DNA of 64,000 nt from Ischnura elegans (GCF_921293095.1 NC_060247.1:114533111-114597110), one strand, 5' to 3'. Positions 44,331-56,154 are shown, numbered from the stretch's first letter. Notes: a model not told the origin generated them from the sequence alone. Numbers and translations: made by a program.

Positions 44331-44622
44331 CAGTGGCATAACTATCGGGGGGACGAGGGGTATAGATCCCCCCCAAAGCCTCAGAAATTATAAAAATAAT
44401 ATTCAAAACCATTGAACTTTCCATTCCAAAACCATTCTAGTGTTGATTTATAGTAAATTTTAACGTACCCTTTTAATGAAACCCAAATTTAAGTGCTAAA
44501 ATTATGTAAAATATATTTTCAGGCATCAATATATTTGCAGGATAGGTTGGTCGCCCTTCCCCATCCCCTCTCATCCCCCCCCAAAGTTCCTAGTTAAAAG
44601 TTCCTAGTTAGAGACGCCACTG
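44331..44622 (+). mobile_element. 292-bp hAT-type MITE, family B
   Basis: Ends CAGTGGCATAACTA and the complement of CAGTGGCGTCTCTAAC. Perfect 8-bp target duplication TTTCCACA at 44323-44330 and 44623-44630. C-rich tracts lie just inside both ends. Related copy at 47933-48200. Confidence 0.88.
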
Positions 44623-44630
44623 TTTCCACA

Positions 44631-45908
44631 CATTTCATTGTGAGGATGGATGATTTTTAGGGGGCAGTGGAGGGGAAAATGGAAAGAGGGATGCACATGG
44701 CTAGTCTTTTATACCAGCCACCAATGGTCCTTAACAAAAGAAATTTCCTCCATCTTCCCTCTCACCCTACTCCCTCACTACTCACCGTACCCACTTTGCT
44801 TCTACTTCACGCACTTAATCTGTCACCGCTTGTCACTTGCTCACTTGTCTTGGATTTAACAATTGATTACCAGTATAAAAAACTTTGAGGAGACAAAGAT
44901 TCATAGTGTATTTCAATTCTCAGATCACCAGAGATATCCACACAGTTACTTCCCCTTAGATTGTTCCTGATTTAGCCCTTACGAGACGGTGGAGTTCTCT
45001 CCTTGGCATGACTGCTGGACTGAGCCCTAAGAGACTTTTCCATCCCCTACGTACGGAATATTTTTGCAGGACATTCGTTAAGAAGGGTCTTGCAGATATT
45101 CACACACTCTCAGCACCAACCTTTTTTGACCCTTCCTAGCAGGGACACCGTATTATCTCGGACTCCGACGGTAGTCACGCTCCCTCCTTTCAGGGTTTAT
45201 AACCCTACCAGCGGCATTGGTTTGCAGTCAATCATGATTTGTTTACATGAATTAGCTATATGGATAATTGGTGCTTGCACGTAAATTGCAGACTTCGAAT
45301 TGAATTCCTTATTTTATTCTGAGAATTGTAAAATTTTGAATGAAGCTCTACCGTCAATATTAATGCATTTAATGCAGCAACAATTTCCACGATGATATTT
45401 ATAGTGAAATTGAGAAATAAATTAATATTTATTGTAGAATTTTGTATAAAAATGGTAAACACGGCTCATATGACAAAGAATTCAATTCTTAGTTTATATT
45501 TCTTGAGAAAAGAACAAATACTTATTTCGTAAACTGACTGAATGAACAATTGAATGACCGTGGTCCAGTGGCAGCGCGTGCGTATACGCATGTTAGCAAG
45601 TGCACACCCAAAGATGTGTGAATTTTAAAAGAAAACTATTCCTTTGTAATGAGAAGGGTAAAAATCCTGTCTACATATGTAAGAAACATGAGCCTCCGAA
45701 TGCTACAGCTATCTCCTTTTTGAATTCACGGCTCTACAAGTGTGCGATCCCGTGGCATCGTGCCGGTCGCATATTCGGTTAATGCGATCGTTTATGGGTT
45801 CTCTGGCGGAACGAAGTTGGCGGGGGGGTATGCACTGTTCAAATGGGTGATGGGAGCAGATTCAAAACGATGCGAGTGCGCAAGCGCATATTTTTGGTGA
45901 CTGACTCG
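44631..45908. other. No gene recognised
   Basis: AT-rich with no supported coding exon; frames at 44650-44888 and 45600-45782 are unassigned. Confidence 0.35.
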
Positions 45909-45950
45909 CAGGTAGTGTAGTGGTGTAGCTGCCACCTACACTACCTGCAC
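45908..45950. repeat. Short hairpin
   Basis: GCAGGTAGTGTAG and CTACACTACCTGC pair exactly over 13 bp across a 15-16 base loop. Confidence 0.6.
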
Positions 45951-46074
45951 CCAGGATCCTAGTCCGTCCGCAAAAGAGTCATCTGTATAGCCGTTTTCTA
46001 CACTACTTCCTCATACGGTGTAACTCATTTTGAAACTTTAAATAATTTGCATGCGCGAGGACTTCCGGAAAGTC

Positions 46075-46245
46075 TCTAGTGTTGTTTCTCTACTAGGATT
46101 CGTTGTTGACAATAACATTCAAAACACATTCAGTGAAACAAGTAAACTACTGAAAATTATGGTGACAATTCCGATGACAACCAGTGAAGCAGAGAGGTGT
46201 TTTTCAACCCTTTAGCGTGTTAAAACATTTTTACGTAGCACGATT
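46075..46245 (+). pseudogene. hAT transposase, C-terminal dimerisation region remnant
   Basis: The plus strand reads ETSKLLKIMVTIPMTTSEAE, then RCFSTL, a stop, and RVKTFLRSTI. This is the hATC signature (LLxIxxTIPxSxxSAERxFSxLkrIKtxLRsTM) of ZMYM1/hAT-type transposases. One in-frame stop interrupts it and the catalytic core is not present. Confidence 0.7.
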
Positions 46246-46699
46246 TACGCACATATTATTTCTATTCATGCAATTTTAAGGGTAGAATGTACCAGTGAAA
46301 TGTTTTGCTTGCTATGTATTCTATTACAACGAAATATGATGCTCATGGATTAGGATTAACATAATATAATTAAATCATCCCATATCTGCTCTAATGCACA
46401 CCCTAGATAAATTACCACCAGCCGCCACTGCCGTGGTCCCTTACCACAAGGAGGGGCAAAATAAGACGAAGGGCCCAGGTAACAGCTCCCGGATTTGGAG
46501 GGAACAGCCTAAGTCTCGCTTTGTTGGGTCCCGAAACTAAGACTTCGAGAACCCGCCACAGTCATAAAAGGGGGAAAAGGGGCAAGGAAACGTATATTTT
46601 TGGCATTCGTTCGCCTGCATAGAAAAATGTCTGATGAAAATTTGTGGCTTTCGTCTCCCGGTTCAAGAAATACTGCCGCATATATTCATCATTCGTAGC

Positions 46700-46945
46700 G
46701 TTAATAAGGTACAACTATGGGAAGGTTGGGTAGATTTCTTGGCCACTGACTGCAAGGTCCCAAGCTCAAATCCCTTGTGAAGCTCTGAACTCCCCAAAGT
46801 AAAAATTCTTTAAGCTGGGAGGTGGCCCAGGAAAAGGAAACGACCCCCTACCCAGAATGTATAAAATCACATGCTTGGTGCTAAGTCTGGGGTGAGCCCT
46901 ACCCTCACCTTTCTGAACTAACCTTTGAGGTTTCAATCACTAAGT
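46700..46945 (+). mobile_element. tRNA-derived SINE (family shared with 8425-8640)
   Basis: GGTTGGGTAGATTTCTTGGC and a B-box-like GCTCAAATCCC, then GTGGCCCAGGAAAAGGAAAC and GAGCCCTACCCTCACC in the order of the 8.4-kb copy. Confidence 0.5.
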
Positions 46946-47548
46946 TAGTGATTGAACATATTATGTACCTGTAATATTATGTAATTTGTGAAAAAAAATC
47001 ATCCAAGCAGAGAAAGTAAGTGAGAAACATCTCATAAAATGATAAGAAAAGATAATTTTTTCTAAACAGAAATATTACCGTAACAGAAAATCCAAGGAAA
47101 GTTCCATCACATTCAGAAAGAAAAGCATAATTATTGCCTGTTTTAGTGGGGTAGATGGTACGGCTACTCGTGTGTCACCTGTCTGATCCATTTGTGAAGC
47201 TGGCTCATATGAATTTATTGGCAGATCACATCGAGTTAGGTCAAGAAAAGTTCATACTCATTGTCAGAGCATTCATACATATGAAAGGAGGCTTTGATTA
47301 GAAATTATGATGAACACTAAAAAAACCAAGAATATGTGAGCAAGTAAGCTGTTGAATAAGAGTCTCAGAGGAGATAGACAATTATTCCTGGCTGTAGACT
47401 AGAGAGGAACTTCACCACAATTGTAAAACTCACTCATAAATTAGGACATACCCCTCTTTCCAGGGAAATGCCCAGTATATTGGTGAATCATTAGTAAATT
47501 GTTACATATACTCTGTTTTACTCACGTAAAATATGCTCAACCGATTCA
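46946..47548. other. No gene recognised
   Basis: AT-rich and CpG-poor; nothing supported. Confidence 0.4.
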
Positions 47549-47556
47549 GGTGTGAT

Positions 47557-47871
47557 CATGGACGTACCCAGTGAGGGGAAGCAGGGGGCAGCTGCCCCCC
47601 GCCCTCCCTAGAAGCAAAAATTGCTGTAAGGAAAATCAGACTAGATTGAATCGAAATTTTCAACTACATACTTTTCTTTAATATTAGTTTAAGACATGTA
47701 ACTAAAATGTTTTTTTAAGCAAATAATTTAAAAAACTAATGAAGCGCTGATATAATTGTCTTAAAATGTTGGTTTCATTCACATTTTCCATGTTAAAATG
47801 TAAAATGTTACAGCTTGAAAGACCATGCCTTGCCCCCCCTCCCCCTAGTTTTGATCCTGGGTACCCTCTTG
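47557..47871. mobile_element. Second full copy of the 28141-type MITE
   Basis: Ends CATGGACGTACCCAG and CTGGGTACCCTCTTG (diverged inverted repeats). GGTGTGAT (47549-47556) and AGTGTGAT (47872-47879) give an 8-bp duplication with one mismatch. The body aligns with 28141-28437 (GCAGGGGGCAGCTGCCCC, TTGGTTTCAT). Confidence 0.75.
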
Positions 47872-47932
47872 AGTGTGATATTGTGGAAGTTCAATATACA
47901 TTTGTATATTGAAATAAAAGGTAGTTAATTAC

Positions 47933-48200
47933 CTGCGGCGTAACTATGGGGGGGGAATGAGGCATTAGATCCCACCCCCCCCCCCCAAAGCCTCGGACAA
48001 ATAAAAAAATAATTTGAAATTATTGTCTAGTTTTGACGTGTAATAACTGCATCTGCTTAAAGTTAAATTTTTAAGCGCCAAAATGATGTCAATGTATTTC
48101 CATGCATGTCGTTTAATTAAAAAAATTCCCAGAACCCCTATTGCCTGGAGAATGGCACCACCACCCTCCCCCACCCCCCATATGCCTAGTTACGCCACTG
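47933..48200 (+). mobile_element. 268-bp hAT-type MITE, family B
   Basis: Ends CTGCGGCGTAACTATG and CCTAGTTACGCCACTG; flanks TTAATTAC (47925-47932) and GTAATTAC (48201-48208) match at 7 of 8 positions. G and C tracts inside the left end (47949-47990). Same family as 44331-44622. Confidence 0.8.
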
Positions 48201-48208
48201 GTAATTAC

Positions 48209-49037
48209 ACTTTTCTAGAGTTATTAAATTATGCAGTAAAAATCTTTTATTTCAAAAATCACCTTGAATATATATGAAAATTTTTCTGGTAAGCAAAGGG
48301 ACTTGGTTTAAGCACTTCAACGTAACACACTCAACAAATATTTTAGAGACAAGGTTTTTAGATCCTCTCCGAATTTGATATAATATTACACACATTGACA
48401 TTATGTTTCATCTACCTTGTTAGATTAAGATGGAACCTGTCAACAGTGAGATTATACTGATTGATACATGAAGCATACGCAACATTCGTGGAGTCAACAA
48501 AATACTTTGTTACAATCATGACACATTAAGGTGCTTTTCACCAAACAAATCTGGCCAATCAAATGTATTGCATTTCAGCATCAAGGGACTACACAGTTTG
48601 AATCTAGGCGATGTATCAAGGTGGATACAAGATGTGTCAAGATGGATACAAGGAATGACACGAGGGGCATTAAGGTATTTGCAAGAAGTATCATCATCAT
48701 AGCAAGGTTGCATAGATAAGTACTTCTTATAGCAAAGTATTTCCAATTATTTTGCAACCTAAATGTCAGTATTAGAGTAACCTAAAGGTAAGTAAGCATT
48801 AAGAATCTGTCAATTTGGCAGTAACATTCTGTTTGGTTTGACAATCTATCCACAATCTTCTTTCATTTCAGACAATTTTGATGTCTTCTGGTTGTATTGA
48901 CACAGATGTAAGAATTTGTACTGAGTTGGTAGTATATGTGCTGATTCTCATTCATAACCTCTCAAAATAACTAAATATTCCTTCAGTTTGCACAATGCTA
49001 ATGTGGTACCTACTAGTATTTTCTTTAATTTCATATC
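48209..49037. other. No gene recognised; short direct repeats at 48600-48660
   Basis: GTGGATACAAGATGTGTCAA and GATGGATACAAGGA repeat imperfectly. Otherwise AT-rich and CpG-poor. Confidence 0.4.
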
Positions 49038-49045
49038 CCAGAACT

Positions 49046-49298
49046 CAGTGTAGCCAGGAATTTCATTTGGGGGAGGGGGGAGGGAACCAAGGGGGGAAAT
49101 AAAAAAAACAGGGTACCAAGTAATGGGTTTTAAACTAATTTTAACACTTTTCATAATCGAAAAAACGTCATTTGTACAAGAAATGTTTTGTAAATTCATG
49201 ATTTTTCAATATTTTGTTTTCTTTTATGAAGGAAAGTAAATGTGTTTTTATATTTTGGTGGGAGTGGGAGTCCGGACCTCCCCCTAGCTATACCGCTG
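49046..49298 (+). mobile_element. 253-bp hAT-type MITE, family E
   Basis: Left end CAGTGTAGCCAGGAA and right end CCCCTAGCTATACCGCTG are inverted relatives. CCAGAACT (49038-49045) and CCTGAACT (49299-49306) form an 8-bp duplication with one mismatch. G-rich and C-rich tracts lie inside the ends. Confidence 0.7.
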
Positions 49299-49814
49299 CC
49301 TGAACTTATGAAGGAAGCACGTTACACTCAACTTCAGGAAGGGATGCATGAATTACGTTCTTAAAACATTTATGGCAGGAATTAAATTCTCATCTGGTAA
49401 ATAGAGGCTGCTGATCCCAATCAAGATTGACAGCTCACCTAAACTTTCAAGTAAAATTCATGTCCTTGGAATGCTTTGCAAATCAGCCTCCCTTATTGTT
49501 ATTACACACTAATCTTATGTGGAACTATAGTCAATTAGTCTGTTATATTTAGATATATCTGATTGAATAGTAAATTTATTCTACCAGTTTTACTTTGGTA
49601 CTCCTCCCTGCCTCAATCACCCTACCCCCAAAACACTACGCCATGGTACATTTCAACAACAGCTCAGGAAAAAAAAGCCAAGTTGGAAGAGGAAATTTGC
49701 TTCAACAAAGAGCAATGGAATCATCATTAGATCGATTGTGGACTTTGTCCATTACCTTCGATTGTTCCCTTATTTATTCCCAAAGCCTCATTTTCCAGTA
49801 GATGCTATCCTATT

Positions 49815-49923
49815 TCTCGTTTTTTGTCTTCTGTACAAGATAGTAATCAACTCTTCGCTGGAATATGGCGGTACAGCGGCTTACTTGATAACAACTGACA
49901 GAAAAATATCACTCGATGCTTAA
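49815..49923 (+). pseudogene. Possible LINE RT fragment
   Basis: LYKIVINSSLEYGG resembles the LYKSLIRSxLEYG block of jockey/CR1-like LINEs. It is short and isolated. Confidence 0.3.
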
Positions 49924-50880
49924 ATAATAACATTGCTGTCAATATTTTTTTATACCGTAGTCCGGTATCCTGTTAAGGTAGGCAATTTCTTGTTACATGC
50001 GCGAAAATGGTGCAGCTTTAAAAGGAATTATATTTTACTTATGGACGAAGCATTGGTTAATAGAAAACGAATTACCAGAAAAAGCGCTGCAATGCATTTT
50101 TTTAATAATTTAAACCGACATTATTTTCGACTATCTCGTCTAAAAACAGCGCCAACACGCATAAGCTTATTTCTACTAATGAAATAAAAATGATTGAGAT
50201 GCGTCGACGAATGCCTGATTTACTATAATCAGTCATTAGGTAGGCCGTCGGTAAGAGGGAAGCTGCATATTTAAATATTCTGAAATATATAATACCTCAT
50301 TTCAAATAAAAGATTAATCAAAATTTAAATTGATTTAATATTGAAATATGGAATGAACTAAATGAATACATGTAGTATGTTTGACGGTCCAATATTTCAG
50401 CTGTAAAGCATTTCAGCCGAATGCGGCGAAAGCCATGTCACGAATTCAAGGCGGTCTTACTTGAGCGGAGAATGTCGCCTGTTCCCCACTATGTTTCAGA
50501 TCATACAAAGAATCAGGATCCGAGGGGGGTCCTCTGAGGGTTACAACACACCGGGGCCGGGACCCAGTCATTCAACTGATACGCTCGCGCACCCCGGGGA
50601 GGGGAGTGGAATGGGAAGGAAAAAGGATGGAGGCGCCTCCGCGATAGGAGCCCAACGACGCCTCTAGGGTAAGGATAGGAATTGAAGGGCGGGATGGGGT
50701 AGGTATACCGTCACCGCTACGAAAGCGACCAGGGCCCACTACTAGCGAAACCATAATTTGTTGTGCCAACGATTTTGGAAGATAAATTCTATAATAGATT
50801 CTAATAGATTATATAAAAGATAAAAATCCTAAGATCAAATCGTTGGAATTTCAGATCATAAAGTCGTAAAGGGTTCCTTC
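49924..50880. other. No gene recognised
   Basis: AT-rich to 50440, then a GC-rich block (50500-50740) resembling the repeat-like segment at 27380-27480. Confidence 0.35.
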
Positions 50881-51075
50881 CAGTGGCGGATACAGATGGG
50901 GGGCGCAGGGGGCGCGCGCACCCCCCTTGTGGGGCCGCCCGTGATGCCAAACATTGCAGAACCACAATTGTAACTTTTTTACGTCATAAGATGGCATTGT
51001 GTTGTATTTTTTACATTATCACTTTAATTAAAACCTCCTTAAACTTTGCGTGTAACTTGATTATTTTTTATTAAG
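50881..51075 (+). mobile_element. Partial hAT-like MITE (left end)
   Basis: CAGTGGCGGATACAGATG followed by G/C-rich tracts, the usual layout of these families. The right end was not found before the next element. Confidence 0.4.
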
Positions 51076-51085
51076 ATAAAAGTAA

Positions 51086-51368
51086 AGGTAACTCAAGGTA
51101 CCCCCTAAAATCCAAACTCGTTATAAGCGTACCGGATAAATTACCTTTTTGAATCTGTAAAAATAGCCCTAGTGTAAATTGTCTAACGGATTTCAGAAAG
51201 AAAAATAGGAAATGATTAATTACTTGTTCAGAGTTATCTCGTGGCACAACTTGGAACTAAAATAGGAGTTCTGAGTTTGACATTTCAATCTCGGCCGGAT
51301 TTATAATACATGCTCAGCTGTTGGCAAATTTTGGTGAGTACCGCCTATTTTTTCCAACTACAGCACTG
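51086..51368 (+). mobile_element. MITE family D copy
   Basis: Matches 32111-32386: GGTACCCCCTAAAATCCAAA, TTATAAGCGTACCG, GATTTCAGAAAGAAAAA and CAGCTGTTGGCAAATTTTGG in order; ends ACAGCACTG. Confidence 0.65.
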
Positions 51369-53391
51369 CTTATCTCCCCTCTAACGTTAACTGTCCCGCT
51401 TTCTTCCATAGCCACCGACGTACCATTATTATTTAAGCAGGCCCATTACATAGAGATATTTAATTTCTAAGAGGATATTAGGAGATAAGTGCGCACTGTG
51501 CAGTATATAACTATTGGAGGAGTTTAACAAGAATAATAATTTCAGATGTTGCCAGGTCCTCCATTCCTTGACTTTTGAATTAAATAAGTGCATTATTTAA
51601 TTTATCATAGAATAATTTATCGAATTCTCGTATTTGATGTGTATTTTTTTAACAATTACCCGCGGCATAAAAAATATAATTGAAAATAAAATTCGTGCGT
51701 GACTTAAGCATACTTTCGTTGATTTTAGCCTGCAATCTTACGTTGTAATGTAACGAGATAAATAAAGAAAATGTGTAATATTAATGGGAGAGCTAAAAAT
51801 ACCTAGAGCTAAATGCGAAGGAATTCAAAGATCTTACAGGAAAGAGTTGCACTCATTGTCAGTCCAGTGAGAACAGTCACGAAATTCCGTTCATTGACTG
51901 TTCGAGGCGCAAGAGGCAAGATCTTAAACCCTCTCGCACGTGACGTCACTGCATCTTGCTCATAGGCTTTGTCTCTCGGTTTCTTCCCGATAACGCGTCG
52001 CATTGTTCCCGTAATGTACGTTATCCTCCCGTTTCCTTCGTCATTGTAGCTTCAGTTGCCGTCTTCTGGCGCCTATCCCTTCCCTATCTATCCCTTCTGT
52101 TGCGAGGTCTGACTTTCACTGTCGCGCTCGGCGGCGTCTCAGTAGATGTTCTCTCGAGATACGCGGACCTAACCTCAGATCCTTCACGCAATAGAGATAT
52201 TTTTGTGGCTAATGACTTCCAAGGCTGCCCATCGGCTGCATATATTCTATGCAGCCTGAATGATGCCAGTGATAACGAGCTTCTCAAGTTTCTCTTAATT
52301 CAAAGCCTTGTCTTTCTCAGATTCGTACAGAAGAAGCAACAATGAAATACACTCCAGTAGTACTAAATGGTCGATGCGTGCGTAGCTTCTTTGCATGCCC
52401 TAAGTCTATGTGGGGTCAAATGCTATCTTAGGCCACGGAGTGAATTCTACACGCTGGGTGAGAGCAAAAATCTGCTTTTAAAAGCTCGTGCCGTCGTCGT
52501 GGTCCTCGAACCTTCGCGATTCTGAGTGCACATCGGGGACAAAATACCCCCTGCCTCACACGAGACTAAACCTCGAAGAGTATCAGGTTGGTGTATAAAT
52601 CAAATTATTGCAATCATTTGACGTATCATTTCCCGTGAGTGCACGATGTCGAAAAGTTCTGGACAAAAAGACTTGAATTTCTGAGAATCGTTTAATAGAA
52701 GCAATCATCATTGCCTAGGGATATGGAATTACATTGGTCGGAAGAGGAAGTCTGAATGCTCCGTTTAAAATTCTTCAGGCCAAATAAGATGGTCAGTAAC
52801 TTCAAAATAATGCATTAATGAATTTTTTCTTTATGTATCTAAACGACTTTAAAATTATCGTCACTGCGAAGTAAAAAATATTGTCAGTTCCAAAAATAAA
52901 AACAAAAATGAGAGATAAACCTCAGAGTCCAAGGTGTGACACGGAATTTATATACCGTGGGCATACGAATAAGAAAACTACAATTCCAATAATTTTTAAT
53001 TCACGACCCAGCTATCACCGCATCATCAGGTACAATTCCGCAAGTCGTGAGACTATTTAAGATTATTACCATGTATACATGACTTTGGTTTTCTTTTTTA
53101 CCCCTGAGGATTCCGTATTTTTGTTAAATTGGCAATATTTCACTTTCTTATTATGGTGACGATGAAACCTTTAATCTTCAGAACTTCAAATCGATCAACG
53201 GCCACGCTAACTTCCCACACCGAAAGGCCCAAGCGTAATTCAGAGTGACAAATGTAGGCATATTTTTCGCGTAACTTCGTATTCAATTCTACACGGATGG
53301 AAATGCTCCGATCTCATCAAAATTTGGCCTAAGCATTTCAGAAGCATTGTAACAAGGGCGAGCTCAGAAATGTTTAAGTCGGAAAGAAAGG
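51369..53391. other. No confident gene; promoter-like patch at 51930-52300
   Basis: An overlapping E-box and CRE, CACGTGACGTCA, is at 51938-51949, followed by a CpG-richer stretch. The plus frame 51956-52345 (129 codons) is unassigned. No TATA, initiator or splice evidence was established. Confidence 0.3.
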
Positions 53392-53399
53392 GACACCGT

Positions 53400-53722
53400 C
53401 ATAGGCGGATTTAGGGGGAGGCACGAGGGCACGTGCCCCCCAGGCGCTTAAAAAATAGACAAGATTTGTAATACGGTTATCATTACGTTCGTTTTATTTT
53501 GAGTATTACGGAGCCTCAATCATTTGATTTAATGTTAATAACTTTCATATCGAATATTTTTTACGTTAATATATTTTATATTACCGTAAAATTTTATTTA
53601 GCAATAGCTATTTATTTATTATATTTTACACGGTAATTGTTGTATTTTGTTTTTAATCTCAAATATGAGAAGACCCGTCAGACCCTTGAGCCTCCCCAGA
53701 AAAAATCCCGGATCCAACCCCA
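53400..53722 (-). mobile_element. 323-bp MITE family C with target duplication
   Basis: Left CATAGGCGGATTTAGG; right GATCCAACCCCA. Flanks GACACCGT (53392-53399) and GACACAGT (53723-53730) agree at 7 of 8 positions, again an 8-bp duplication. Inverted relative of 39116-39402. Confidence 0.7.
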
Positions 53723-53730
53723 GACACAGT

Positions 53731-54289
53731 TATCTATTGCGCTAACGGGATTCAAAAATCTAATGCACATAAATATAACAGCAACTACAGATGGAACTAA
53801 TTTTTCCCATAAATAACACGGTTGCCGAAAAAGATACTTGAAAAATCTATGGAGCGAAATACTCAACATTAGAACATGAAGATTTTCTTTCGAAATTATT
53901 TATTAAATATTATACCACAAGCATGAAAAGTAAAATCATTATTTCGGTACCTCAGAGGTTTCCAGCTCTGATGAATGATTTAGAGATAAAAAAATAAAAA
54001 TAGGGAATGATTAATATTTAACCAGACATAAAAACTGTCGCCAAAATCAGCGACCAGAGGTGATTCACCAAAGCTTACCCAATTCCCTCAGCATATTTCT
54101 CGTCGTCATGTGAGTCATATACAGGTGAAATCATTAGAGGCTGATACCAGATAAACATTACATTCCCACGGTATCGGCGACTTGATCGTCCTGTCCGCGT
54201 AGAAATGACGATGTGAAAATTTTTCCACTGCACTGTCTTGAGCGAAATAGCAATCATCATCAAGACAGTGTATGATGTGTAGAAGACTG
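53731..54289. other. No recognisable feature
   Basis: AT-rich; nothing supported. Confidence 0.4.
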
Positions 54290-55000
54290 ATAAATATGGA
54301 AAGTAAAATGGCGAGATGTCAACTGATAATCAATGGAAAAAAACTACGACATGTGAAGCAAGAGAGATAAGAGTACGACAAATTAAACAAGGAAAACAAA
54401 AGCTGGACGAGGCGATTTGTTTCCTAGAAAGCAGAATGATCGGCAAAGGACGAAGCATGAAATAAGTAGTCAATAGAATAGGGGATCAAACAAAAATAAG
54501 AATCAACATACAGCAAAAACATTCCATCAGATGCTACACATAGAGCGTATTTCTATATGGGGGCTAGGCTTGGACATTGTCAGCAGCAAAATCAAGAGTG
54601 TTGCTACCGAAGAACGATGAAAATAAAATGGATCGAACGAGTAAGTTATGAGGAAGTGTTAGCAAGAGTAGGAGAAAGAAGAAGTTTACTTCAAAGCTCA
54701 AGATGAAGTCGGGAAATCTTCGTTGGCCTAATAATGAGGCATGATGGCTTGACGAAAACAATCGTAGAAGGACTTGTGGAAGGGAAGAATGGCAAGGGAC
54801 GGCCCCGAATGAGTTACAGAGAACAGGTTATTATTAAGGACGTAAAAGTGACTATGAAAATACGTACTATCAGACAAGAGAGGGGAATTGAGAACGATGC
54901 AAAACCTTATTATGATGATTATTGTCTCGTGATGGAATTGAAAGGAAATACTAGTAAAAGGGGCAGACTCGGAACTATTTAAAATGGCCGATTATTAACC
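54290..55000 (+). pseudogene. RTE-like LINE 3' region, longest copy
   Basis: Translation in several frames gives MARCQLIINGKKLRHVKQ, EIRVRQIKQGKQKLDEAICF, LESRMIGKGRSMK, RTMKIKWIERVSYEEVLARV, then MRHDGLTKTIVEGLVEGKNG and KGRPRMSYREQVIIKDVK. The order matches the post-RT-core part of RTE-like endonuclease/reverse-transcriptase proteins. At least three frame breaks. The RT core (YADD) is missing. Confidence 0.8.
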
Positions 55001-55713
55001 CTTTACGGACAACAATATTTTTGCCCATGAAAAAAAAGCTTTCCTTCCAATTCTCAGACAAGGGAGTTCATAGGAAGCACATCTACCAATTTTGTAAACT
55101 TTTTCTTAAAATTGATTAAAATTAAGGCACGTGCTTAACTCTTTAAATAGGGCATTCTCGTCACAGTTAGGCTTTACCATAAGGCAGGCAACCCGTCACA
55201 CAGTTGTTATTTGAATGATTAGAATGGAATAATTTTTTTATAAATTGCCTATTTACAATTGTCAGTCTTGGTAGCAAGATATTGGAACATCCCTGTTCAA
55301 ATTTTACCTTCCATTATTTATTTCAATGCGCGATGTGGTCATCATTATTAGGATCAAACAGCTGGCAGCATAAAAAGAATATGGTAGGAAAAAAGGTTGT
55401 TTTATCCAAAAAAGAAACAACAAATTATGCATAATAACGTATCTGATGAAATAGGTTCCCTAGTGAAATAAATTTGGAGAGAGCTTCATATCATAATCAA
55501 ACAATGATTATAAAATGGATGTGTTGATGTTTAGCTGATGTGTTTATGTTTACAGTACGTGCAGTCATCATTTCAGGTAAGCATAGACTCGAATTCGTAA
55601 ATATTTGAAGAATTGCCGGATATGGTTAGTATGAATGATATTTTACGTGAAATTTGATGAAACAGCTGGAATTATTATCCAAGCTCAAGTGTATATTGAA
55701 TTTTGTAAACTTT
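55001..55713. other. No gene recognised
   Basis: AT-rich sequence without supported features. Confidence 0.4.
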
Positions 55714-55878
55714 TTAAAAACTTTCTGAAGCACTCTCGGAGTCATCAGGTGACTCTGATTCTACATCTTCATCGATTGAGTTTTCACCAGCATGAGGATC
55801 ATCGGTATCCTCTAGTGGCACAATCACGTTTTGAACAACATCCCTCCTTTTCCCATGCGACGACTTCATGGAACACAT
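55714..55878 (-). CDS. Acidic 54-codon frame, possible exon or piggyBac-like N-terminus
   Basis: ATG to stop gives a Lys/Arg-rich start (KSSHGKRRD), then VVQNVIVPLEDTDDPHAGEN, then SIDEDVESESPDDSESASES. Acidic N-termini of this kind occur in piggyBac-type transposases, but also in many host proteins. No catalytic domain follows. A low-weight call. Confidence 0.25.
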   Translation of the reverse strand: MCSMKSSHGKRRDVVQNVIVPLEDTDDPHAGENSIDEDVESESPDDSESASESF

Positions 55879-55884
55879 TTATGA

Positions 55885-55975
55885 CATACTAAACATCGGG
55901 TTTTGATGTTAATTTATTTTCTTGCATATAAACATTACACTAAACATCAGGTTTTTATGTTAATATATTGCCGTG
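55885..55975 (+). repeat. Direct repeat of a 40-50 bp unit
   Basis: ACTAAACATCGGGTTTTGAT and ACTAAACATCAGGTTTTTAT, each followed by GTTAATWTATT, lie about 49 bp apart. Confidence 0.6.
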
Positions 55976-56154
55976 CAAGCCCAGAGGGATGAATTCGTTA
56001 CACACCTATTCTTCCTTCAATTTCAAATAATCTGAGGCATTAACATGTCACGATTACACATTATATTTTAGTAAACCAAGCGGATTACAAAATAAATTTT
56101 AGAAATACATAAAACGAACGTATGAAAACCAAAAACTAAAAGAAAACACAGCAA

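Noticed and set aside
51956..52345. 129-codon plus frame after the E-box/CRE site.
   Set aside because: No recognised motif, no signal peptide I could defend and no splice sites; retained only as part of a regulatory patch.
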